From Batkoa obscura (Eukaryota > Entomophthoromycota > Entomophthoromycetes > Entomophthorales > Batkoaceae), in assembly GCA_030770535.1 (NCBI GenBank), contig JASVEC010000184.1:1-34867 (forward strand): 34,867 nucleotides of DNA, written 5' to 3'. Of the stretch, positions 9,106-16,667 are shown in pieces. The notes under the pieces are model-generated. The model had not been told where the DNA came from. It did no database searches and worked only from the letters and a program-made list of their open reading frames with translations. Positions within the stretch are counted from its first letter, which is position 1; the number at the start of each line of letters is the position of its first letter. A program made the translations under genes and the position numbers.

Positions 9106-9580
9106 ATAAGTTGTTAGGCTTAAGCTCTAAGGTTTTATTTGTCAAAAACATATCAACAAATAAAAGGGTTTACAGCCAAATATTAAGTAGAGATTTAAGA
9201 ATGTTTTTTTAGTTTCACGACTTTTTCAATTTTTAAGCACTATTTGAGTGGAAAAATTAGTAAAATTCTTAAGAATGAATGGAAATGTATTTTTTGTTTA
9301 ACTACAGCTTTGTAACTCTTTTTAACTAATAGTTTATTTAAGGGTAAAATTTTGCTAAAAAAAATCAAAGGTTAGGCATTAAAAAACTATATTAGTAAAT
9401 ACTGAGATTAGAAATTACTATAAGTTAGGTTTAATTGTAATATAGTTACAAAGCTACAATTAAGGACAAATCTCTGCTTAATATTTAGCTTCAAATCTTT
9501 TTATTTGTTGAAGGTGAGGTGTATTTTTATTTGACAAATAAGACCTTACAGCATAAACTCAAAAACCTATAATAAGTTAC
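9106..9580. repeat. Imperfect palindrome (foldback-type element) with a nested MITE
   Basis: The left arm (about 9106-9200, resuming 9300-9325) is the inverted counterpart of the right arm (about 9443-9580). Shared blocks in the same order are AAGGTTTTATTTGTC against AAGGTCTTATTTGTC, CAACAAATAAAAGGGTTT against CAACAAATAAAAAGATTT, AAATATTAAGTAGAGATTT against AAATATTAAGCAGAGATTT, and CTACAGCTTTGTAACT against TTGTAGCTTTGTAACT. The left arm is interrupted by a MITE copy. No coding frame is seen inside. Likely a non-autonomous inverted-repeat transposon of a family different from the short MITE. Confidence 0.7.
9195..9285 (+). mobile_element. MITE copy 7, inside the palindrome
   Basis: Forward orientation body: AGTTTCACGACTTTTTCAAT, AAGCACTATTTGAGTGGAAA, TAGTAAAATTCTTAAGAATG. 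The GGGGATG ends are not preserved. Confidence 0.65.
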
Positions 9581-9716
9581 TTATAAAATGTTAACAATAA
9601 ACGATAGTTATTTAGCTTCAATGTGTAATGTTTTCTTGAAATTTAATTAAAACATCAATGAGCATTTTTTTTGTAAATGCAAAATTTAAATTATTATAAT
9701 GAATTCAAATACAAAA

Positions 9717-9821
9717 TATGGGGATGTTTTTTTTGGCTTCGTTATTTTTTCCATTTTTTAAACACTATTTGAGTGGAAAATTTGTTAGTAAAATTCTTAA
9801 ATACAAAAATACATCCCCATA
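9717..9821 (+). mobile_element. MITE copy 8, intact ends
   Basis: A reference-quality copy. TA, then TGGGGATGTTTTTTTTGGCT, internal GTGGAAAATTTGTTAG, then AAAATACATCCCCA and TA. 101 bp between the TA dinucleotides. Confidence 0.92.
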
Positions 9822-10002
9822 TGAAGCCCATTCACATTTAAATTAAATTTGGAGGAAACGAAACACTTCGGATTTGAAGTTAAACAGCTAGATAAGAAAT
9901 TTAATAATATCATAAAGAAAAATCGTTAAAAGTAAACAAAAGTAACCAATGTAAGTTTATTTATTTTGAAACTTTATTTGATAAATACAAATAACATAAG
10001 GA

Positions 10003-11118
10003 TTAACAAATATCAGTCAATGACAACTCCCAATAAGCAAGGTGATCCTTAGTTAAAAGGTAAGGCTCCCCTGATATAGAACAAAATCCATCCTCAAATA
10101 TTTTATTGTTACATAACTTGCCTTTTGATTTGGAATTTTTAACCCACAGCTCCGCTAAAACGTGAACATAATTCATAGACCTTGGAGGGAAGTGAGGAAC
10201 AATGTCTCTAGCATTGGTAACTCTTAAAGCGCTATGCTTCATATAATTATATTTGTATGCAAAATCATAATTCCCTACTCTTGGGGAACCATAGCTTACA
10301 TTTATTAGTTTATCATCGCTGACATTAAATTCATCTTTAACTTTAATTGTCGACAGGGTAGAGATAGCACCGCCTAATGAATGTCCAGTAACAACTATTT
10401 TATAATCTGGGTATTCTTCTAGTAGAGTTTTTAGATCCTCTTTATATAAACTAAATAAGTTATCTGTAACTAATTTAAACCCAGAGTGTACTTCAACTCC
10501 TGGCTTACCTGGGTATAATTCAGTTAGCACGAATTTTGAATTTTGTAGCCAATTTTGAATATTTGAGGTACCACGAAATGCAAGTGCAATGATGCCTTTT
10601 GTGGTATCTACCGCTGATATGGCTCTTCCTTCTGTACTTGGATCTAGATAAATGCCATATACTTTAGCTGTTGGTATCCTCGAGCAAAATGTACAGTTCC
10701 AATACGTTAAATTGGTGTCCCCGCACAGCGAGGCACCGGCATAGTTAAATATCATTTTAGCATCATCTTCTTCGACTAATTTTAACGTACTATTTTTAGG
10801 CAGTGGTAATATTTTTAGCTTTGTATCTGTAAATTCGTGTACTAAGGAATTTAAATCCCCTTTCATTCTGTCTGCAAAACTAAGTGGGTTTAGCAATACA
10901 CCTGCTGTTGTGTTAAGTATTTTAACTGGTATGGTTACTGCTTGTCTTACAGTGCTACCAATCATTTTTGCACTTCCAACTGTGATCCCAAGCGTTGCTC
11001 CTACCCCAGTTTTAAACATTTTAGAGAACAGCCCTAACCCAAATTTGTTGTCACTCACTATCGGGGCTATGTTTATTGTTAATACTAATAGTAATATGAA
11101 TAGGAGAAATGAACGCAT
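10003..11118 (-). CDS. Secreted class 3 lipase, subfamily A (A3)
   Basis: 371-residue lipase, closest in layout to A1. The signal peptide is hydrophobic (SFLLFILLLVLTINIAPIVS). A Gly/Ala/Val-rich hydrophobic segment (about 37-70, GVGATLGITVGSAKMIGST) matches the position of the similar segment in A1 and is much weaker in A2. Core motifs are FRGTSNIQNWLQN (181-193), GHSLGGA with Ser247, TNARDIVPH with Asp305 and DHLAYW with His359. YWNCTFC and the terminal Cys keep the family cysteine pattern. Single exon, same strand as its lipase neighbours on both sides. The hydrophobic segment could be part of a propeptide or make membrane contact; the sequence does not decide. Confidence 0.95.
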   Translation of the reverse strand: MRSFLLFILLLVLTINIAPIVSDNKFGLGLFSKMFKTGVGATLGITVGSAKMIGSTVRQAVTIPVKILNTTAGVLLNPLSFADRMKGDLNSLVHEFTDTKLKILPLPKNSTLKLVEEDDAKMIFNYAGASLCGDTNLTYWNCTFCSRIPTAKVYGIYLDPSTEGRAISAVDTTKGIIALAFRGTSNIQNWLQNSKFVLTELYPGKPGVEVHSGFKLVTDNLFSLYKEDLKTLLEEYPDYKIVVTGHSLGGAISTLSTIKVKDEFNVSDDKLINVSYGSPRVGNYDFAYKYNYMKHSALRVTNARDIVPHFPPRSMNYVHVLAELWVKNSKSKGKLCNNKIFEDGFCSISGEPYLLTKDHLAYWELSLTDIC

Positions 11119-11523
11119 TTTAAGATTTAGATAAATTCAAATCCAAAATGAACTTTTAGCTAAATATTAGTTTAAAAATATATACTAACTAAATGGTTGT
11201 TTTTGTTTTTATGATCGTCATTTAATCTGGTTTTGAACTTATTTTAGTTTAAGATTTACTTCTTTTGACGATTTTAATATGGGGCTCAGTTGATTTAAAA
11301 TTAAAGACAAATAAAACAAAAAAGTCTTAACTTTTATTTTAAAGTGGTAAAGCTGTAGTCAAATAACTCAACTCTTTCTAGACACTAACTTAAATGAATA
11401 CTTACATAAAGAACTCTAAGGTTTTTAAATAAAATTGAATTATTCAGAGACTAAATGTTATCTACATAAACGCAAACTCAATCTTTTTTATTTTTTATTT
11501 AAGGCTTTTTTAATTTCATCACT
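11119..11523. other. Intergenic spacer, nothing further seen
   Basis: AT-rich DNA between lipases A3 and B1. It should hold the A3 promoter, since A3 reads leftward from 11118. No recognisable element apart from the MITE pair that follows. Confidence 0.5.
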
Positions 11524-11623
11524 TGGGGATGTATTTTTTTGTTCAAGGATTTTACTAACAATGTTTCTACTCAAATAGTGCTTAAAAGGTCGAAAAATAA
11601 TAAAACCAAAAAAACCATCCCCA
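11524..11623 (-). mobile_element. MITE copy 9, first of an opposed pair
   Basis: TGGGGATGTATTTTTTTGTT to AAAAAAACCATCCCCA in reverse orientation, both ends recognisable. It is followed immediately by a left-truncated copy in the opposite orientation. Confidence 0.88.
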
Positions 11624-11693
11624 CTTTTTCCATTTTTTAAGTGCTATTTGAGCGAAAAGATTGTTAGTAAAATTCTTAATACATTTCCATTTA
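11624..11693 (+). mobile_element. MITE copy 10, left-truncated, opposed to copy 9
   Basis: Begins at the internal CTTTTTCCATTTTTTAAGTG and continues through AAGATTGTTAGTAAAATTCTT. The left ~30 bp, including the terminal GGGGATG, are absent. It ends ~30 bp from the lipase B1 stop codon. Confidence 0.75.
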
Positions 11694-11721
11694 TTCATTT
11701 TAATCATAATTAAAATTAAAA

Positions 11722-12735
11722 TTAACATGCACGACCCATATGAAGATCAAAATAAGAAAGATGATCATCCACAGACAATAAAGAATTAACAGAAACAGAA
11801 CATTTAGCATCTTCTAATGTCAGTGATGAACATTGTATTGTCCCCGATTTAGTTATCCAAAGCTCATTATTATGATGTGAAAACCCCAACAACCTTGGTG
11901 GTAGTCGAGGTACAATATCATATTTATTGACCACCCTTGATGTATAAAAAGAGAAAGAATCATACCATTTAGCGAAATTATTGTTACCAACCCTTGGCTC
12001 TCCATAAGTGAAAAGCTTCATTCTTTCAGGTGGCAAGCTTAAGCTAAGGAATATGTCTGCGGCGGCTAAAGTAGCAATAGCGCCACCCAACGAATGACCA
12101 GTAACGACTAAATGGTAATCTGGATAAATTTTTAATAGATTGGAAATAATGGGTAAATAATAAGGTCTTAAAGCTTCTGCACATCCTTTAAATCCTAAAT
12201 GGACTTGGATATCAGGTTTGTCAGGTAGTAAACGAGTTCTAAGTATCTTGACATTTTGAAGCCAATTTTTTAAATTAGCACTACCACGGAAAGCTATAAC
12301 TATCGCTTGATTTTTATCATCTATTGTTATAAATGTTCTTGTTTCGGTCCTTTTATCTTCAAATATAGTTGCTTGTTTTATGTCATTTCTTAAGAGGCAA
12401 CGTGAACATGTCCATGATGCCAATAATTCTTTAGGGCAATATGCAGTTGATGCGAAAATGGCGTATTTATTTGATTCTTGTTCATCCATCTTTTTTAATT
12501 TGGATATTATTAGAGTTCGTTCTCTCTCAGTTAATTTATTATCTTCTTCGTTAACTGTTAAATTCATCAAATTATTTATTAGAGTGGATTCATAACTCAA
12601 GGTATCAAGAAATTCTTCTTCGGCTACTATAGTAGCTTCATCTCTAAATGATTTACTAACAACACTTTTAATATATGCTAGTAATAAGTAGAAATAAAAT
12701 AGTAGTTTGAGAGTATAGCTCATTTTTAAACTCAA
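11722..12735 (-). CDS. Secreted class 3 lipase, subfamily B (B1)
   Basis: 337-residue class 3 lipase, shorter than subfamily A because the long propeptide-like segment is missing. The signal peptide is near the start (KLLFYFYLLLAYIKSVVS); the ATG at codon 5 is an alternative start. LTVNEEDN is shared with B2. Core motifs are FRGSANLKNWLQN (149-161), GHSLGGAIATLAAADI with Ser215, YGEPRVGNNNFAKW (Glu replaces the Ser of subfamily A), YDIVPRLPP with Asp273 and DDHLSYF with His325. The C-terminus is GRAC. Cysteines lie at SWTCSRC, KCSV and the end. It is head-to-tail with B2, which looks like its tandem duplicate. Confidence 0.95.
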   Translation of the reverse strand: MSLKMSYTLKLLFYFYLLLAYIKSVVSKSFRDEATIVAEEEFLDTLSYESTLINNLMNLTVNEEDNKLTERERTLIISKLKKMDEQESNKYAIFASTAYCPKELLASWTCSRCLLRNDIKQATIFEDKRTETRTFITIDDKNQAIVIAFRGSANLKNWLQNVKILRTRLLPDKPDIQVHLGFKGCAEALRPYYLPIISNLLKIYPDYHLVVTGHSLGGAIATLAAADIFLSLSLPPERMKLFTYGEPRVGNNNFAKWYDSFSFYTSRVVNKYDIVPRLPPRLLGFSHHNNELWITKSGTIQCSSLTLEDAKCSVSVNSLLSVDDHLSYFDLHMGRAC

Positions 12736-12792
12736 TAAAAAGTATTGTTACTATTTTTTAGTATTCATTTTTTTAAAAATCGACTATCATCA

Positions 12793-12806
12793 GAAGATCC
12801 TATTTA
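12793..12806 (-). promoter_or_regulatory. Shared upstream motif of B lipases (B1 copy)
   Basis: Read on the minus strand: TAAATAGGATCTTC, 58-71 bases upstream of the B1 start codon. The same motif with one change (TAAATAGGATCATC) precedes B2. The TAAATA part may serve as a TATA element. It could equally be leftover similarity from the duplication. Confidence 0.35.
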
Positions 12807-13131
12807 AAGAGTACAAAAGAAATTAAAACTACTAAGACTAGGAAAGGCAGAGTAGAAAAAAAGGTGTATGAAATAAATATATCAGTTTCTGATTGATTTT
12901 TTTGTATCCTTTACATGGGATGACATGATATTAAGATGAAATATCTTTTATTTTATTTATTAACATATTAAAAATTTAAGCTATATTTTTCAAAAAATAG
13001 TTTATAATTTTAAGTTAAAAACATTGAAATTTTTAGAACTTGTATATATTAAAAAGGTGTTATTTGTTATAAATAAATATTTGTATTTAATGAAGTACAT
13101 TTTTTATTAATACTTGATATAAAAATCATTA

Positions 13132-13234
13132 TATGGGGATAATCTTTTCGATTTCATTACTTTTTCCACCTTTTAAGCGCTATTTGAGCGGAAAATTTAT
13201 TGGTAAAATTCTTGAACACAAATATATCCCCATA
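13132..13234 (+). mobile_element. MITE copy 11
   Basis: Forward orientation, TATGGGGATAATCTTTTCGA to AAATATATCCCCATA, with internal AAGCGCTATTTGAGCGGAAA. TA on both sides. Confidence 0.9.
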
Positions 13235-13562
13235 TCGAGTTTTTTTAACAGTAAGTTTTGAATTCAAACCATCAGAAACCTTAGAGACTTTTTTAAAAAA
13301 GCTATTTACTTTCAAAAAATATAAACACCATAATAAAAATAAGTTATTACCATGTAAAACTCTATAAATGATGTACCTAGTTTCACTTATTCTACTTAAT
13401 AAATACTAATTTTAAAAAAGACTCAAAATTTATCAATTAAAAATTTAATCACTACTAACTATTTAAATGCTACATTTAAAATGGATAAGCTCGCAGTAAG
13501 GTTAATTCAACCTTTTTGTCTAAAACTCTACAATCTACTTTTAGCTCCAAATTCACCCAATT

Positions 13563-14564
13563 CTAGCATTTATGTCCCATTTGTGTATCCCAATATTTCA
13601 TATGATCTGTAACTGAGAGAAAAGAATTGACAGACAATGAACATTTTGAATCTTCTAATGCTAGGGAAGAGCACTGCTGTGATCCTGATTTTGTCAACCA
13701 GATCTCATTGTTACGATGAGAAAACCCTAATAATCTAGGTGGTAATCGTGGTACAATATCATTTTTATTCACTACCCTTGAAGAATAATAGGGCAATAAA
13801 TCATACCATTTAGCAAATTCATTATTACCTACCCGAGGTTCACCATAAGTGAATAATTTTACTCTTTCAGAAGGTAGTTTTAAAGTAAAATAAAGATCTG
13901 CTGCTGCTAGTGAGGCTACTGCACCACCTAAAGAGTGACCAGTAACAATTAAATGGTAATTCGGGTAAGTTTTTAACAAGTTAGAAATTACAGGTAAATA
14001 ATTTGGCCTTAAAGCACCCATACATTGTTTAAAACCAAGATGTACTTGTACTTCTGGATTATCAGGAAGCAATTCACTTTTAAGTATCTTGACATTTTGT
14101 AACCAATTTTTTAAATTGGCACTACCACGAAAGGCAATAATTACATTACGATTTTTGTGGTCAACGGTGATAAAAGCTCGAGACTCCGTATTTTTATGTT
14201 CAAATACCATAGCTTGAGTAATATCGCTTCTTAAACGACACCGTGAACAGGACCAATTTATTATTTGCTCTTTAGGACAATAGACAGAAGATGCAAAAAG
14301 CACATAGTCTTTAGATTCTTCTTCGGTAGTCTTTTTGATTTTCGAGATAATTAAGGTACGTTCACTTTTTGTTATCTCATTATCTTCAGCATTGACAGTC
14401 AGGTTCATTAAGTTGTCTATTAAGTTGGTTTCATAGGCTGCATCATCCGATTCTCTTGGAGGTATAGTGGTTGGATAGTTTTGAAATGAATTAATACGGA
14501 ACCTTTGGCTTTGGAGTAGAGCCAAAATAGTGCAATAAAATAGTAGTATAAAAGTGTAATTCAT
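13563..14564 (-). CDS. Secreted class 3 lipase, subfamily B (B2)
   Basis: 333-residue close paralogue of B1. The signal peptide is FILLFYCTILALLQSQ. Shared with B1: LTVNxEDN, LIISKxKK, FRGSANLKNWLQNVKIL (145-161), VHLGFK, YGEPRVGNNxFAKWYD, and RVVNKxDIVPRLPPRLLGFS. The triad is Ser211 (GHSLGG), Asp269 and His321 (TDHMKYW). Cysteines are conserved at NWSCSRC, KCSLS and the final residue. The changes from B1 are spread along the protein while all motifs are kept, as expected of two genes both under selection. Single exon, last member of the lipase row. Confidence 0.95.
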   Translation of the reverse strand: MNYTFILLFYCTILALLQSQRFRINSFQNYPTTIPPRESDDAAYETNLIDNLMNLTVNAEDNEITKSERTLIISKIKKTTEEESKDYVLFASSVYCPKEQIINWSCSRCRLRSDITQAMVFEHKNTESRAFITVDHKNRNVIIAFRGSANLKNWLQNVKILKSELLPDNPEVQVHLGFKQCMGALRPNYLPVISNLLKTYPNYHLIVTGHSLGGAVASLAAADLYFTLKLPSERVKLFTYGEPRVGNNEFAKWYDLLPYYSSRVVNKNDIVPRLPPRLLGFSHRNNEIWLTKSGSQQCSSLALEDSKCSLSVNSFLSVTDHMKYWDTQMGHKC

Positions 14565-14664
14565 TTCTTAAAGTAGTTGATATTGCTAATTGTTTCTTCA
14601 AAAACAAAACTACGAATGTTGAAATTTTAATATTTGGCTAAATATAATTTTTGGTTTATCACTT

Positions 14665-14678
14665 GATGATCCTATTTA
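14665..14678 (-). promoter_or_regulatory. Shared upstream motif of B lipases (B2 copy)
   Basis: TAAATAGGATCATC on the minus strand, 101-114 bases upstream of the B2 start codon, against 58-71 in B1. The surrounding upstream DNA is otherwise poorly alike. Confidence 0.35.
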
Positions 14679-15601
14679 GATAAAGTTTATAAACTAACAC
14701 TAATAAGAGAATAAAAATAAATCACAATAAGTTAAAGAATTCAATTATTTATTTTATTGGTATATATTATATGTATAAAAAACAAAATGAGTTATTATTA
14801 GACACAAATAAAATTTATATTAAACCTTCTTGATCAAAAAGAACCTAAAGCTTAAAAACGTTTATGAATTTTTTTAAATTAAGTTTTATAAAAGTAAACA
14901 AAGCATATTCCTAGTTATAATAAACTAAGTCAGTATGAATTTTTTACAATACTATTAGTTATTCATTAATTTAGCATTAAGTTTAAGATTGAGATTTATT
15001 AAACCCATGCATTATGTCAATTTGGTACATAACCACTTTCTGCCCATTAAAACTCATTTTCATTTTAATTAAAGATAATGAATTTGAAATCTTTATTTGA
15101 ATAAGCTGATAAGTTCATATTTATTGGCTAAAAATGTAATAAATAAATTTATAAGTGTTGCATCCTTTTATGGTAGGAATACTTTTAAGAAATAGTTTGC
15201 ATTCATAGTATAACTATTATTAATATCTATAAATATAAACAGCTTTACTAATACGCGTTTTTTATAAAGTTGGTATGGTAGTATTATTAATACATTTCTT
15301 ATATTGAATCCAATACTATAATGAATTAAATAAACACTACTATTTATAAATAATAATGGTAGATTTGATAATAATTAAATTATTAACAAATTTCAACACT
15401 ATCATTAACTCAATACTTTTGATGACTTGTTTAGATTACTAATAGTAAAATTTCAATTGCAATTTATTTAGAATGCATGATCAAAAGAGCTAATTTTATT
15501 CTTAAAAAAATCAAAATAGTTAAGTCCAATAAAAATCAAACTTTAAAAGTATAAAAGCTATCAATGTACAAACGTTAACTTAAAAAAACTGTTATAAAAA
15601 A
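14679..15601. other. Intergenic spacer, no gene seen
   Basis: About 0.9 kb of AT-rich DNA between two divergent genes (B2 lipase leftward, DLH-1 rightward). No open frame of interest, no MITE copy and no clear repeat. Confidence 0.6.
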
Positions 15602-16447
15602 ATGTCAACCATATCTAAAGAATGTTGCTCCACTCCAGCTGTTATAGTCAACCCAGGAGATTATCAGATTCAGGGTTCCTTTTCTAAAGTAGATGATTTA
15701 GATTATTATACTATTGGAAATAGTGATAAAAAGGTTATATTGCTTTATGATATCCTAGGTTATCATACCAACAACTTTCAGTTCTCTGATATTTTATGTA
15801 AATTAACTGGATATCAAATCATTGTCCCAGATTTCTTTCGTGGAAAGCCATGGCCTGGAAGTGATTTACCACCTAAAGAGTAAGTTTTATTTATCCCAAT
15901 TAATTCAACCTTATTTTATGTATTGTAGTATTCAAAAACTTATTAACTGGGCAGGAGTAGAGAATGGCTATGAGAATAGAGTATCAAAAGACTTAACTTT
16001 ATTAATCAATCACTTTAACAAATCTACTCCTAATAATCAATATGCTTTGATCGGATTCTGTTGGGGTGGATTAATGCTATTTGATGCATTGAATAGTAAT
16101 CAATTTGTAGCTGGTATTGCTACTCATCCTTCTATGTTAACAGAACAAAACTTCAAAAATTTAAAGTATCCTATTTTATTAGCTCCTACTAAACAAGAAA
16201 AAGATATTGTAAGCTATTTTAATAGTCAAGTTTATTTTGTTTCTAATCTTCACTCTATTAGATTCCATTTTTTGACTTAATTCCATCAGATGTAAAATCT
16301 AAAAGTGAACTTCATGATTTCACTGATCAAGTCCATGGGTTTGCAGCAGCAAGAGGTGACTTCCAAAATAGCGAAAACTTTAAAAGAGTTAATGATCTCC
16401 TTACTGCTAGTCAACATTTTTTAACAAAATATTTTAAACATTATTAA
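15602..16447 (+). CDS. Dienelactone hydrolase family protein (DLH-1)
   Basis: Exons 15602-15879, 15929-16229 and 16262-16447, separated by introns of 49 and 32 nt. The joined frame gives 254 residues, the usual size of the dienelactone hydrolase (AIM2-like) family, cytosolic alpha/beta hydrolases with a Cys-Asp-His triad. Cys137 lies in IGFCWGG, His218 in DQVHGFAAARGD, and Asp185 (EKDIV) falls at the family spacing. The second intron (GTTTAT...TCTAATC...TTAG) is only 32 nt but keeps the frame and a CTAAT branch site. No signal peptide. Fungal members act on small esters or lactones; the natural substrate is unknown. Most of the gene is duplicated almost exactly, inverted, at 20094-20948. It is convergent with the MAPKKK gene, with 220 bp between stop codons. 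Confidence 0.92.
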
Positions 16448-16667
16448 TTTTAATATTTAATTTAAAATGAATTTATTTTAATTTTATTTCCCCCCTCTTT
16501 TTATTAAATTAAAAACAATATAAAACCAAACAAATATAAAAAATTCACTATTAAGTCCATGTTTCTTTTACCGTCAATGTAAAAAAAGTTTCAACATTTA
16601 ACTTAATAAATCTCTTTAGTTTTTTATCAAAAAAACTCAACCAACCAACTATCCTTTTCCAATTTAT
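16448..16667. other. Convergent intergenic spacer
   Basis: 220 bp between the stop codons of DLH-1 and the MAPKKK gene, so both 3' untranslated regions must fit here. The first 23 bp are still part of the inverted duplication (identity with the second copy ends at 16470). Confidence 0.7.

Noticed and set aside
10910-11134. Plus-strand open frame opposite lipase A3
   Set aside because: Antisense of the hydrophobic N-terminal region of A3, with no separate evidence.
15822-15883. Open frame starting inside DLH-1 exon 1 and running through intron 1
   Set aside because: It only joins the exon 2 frame by reading the intron in a wrong frame. The spliced structure gives the complete family protein.
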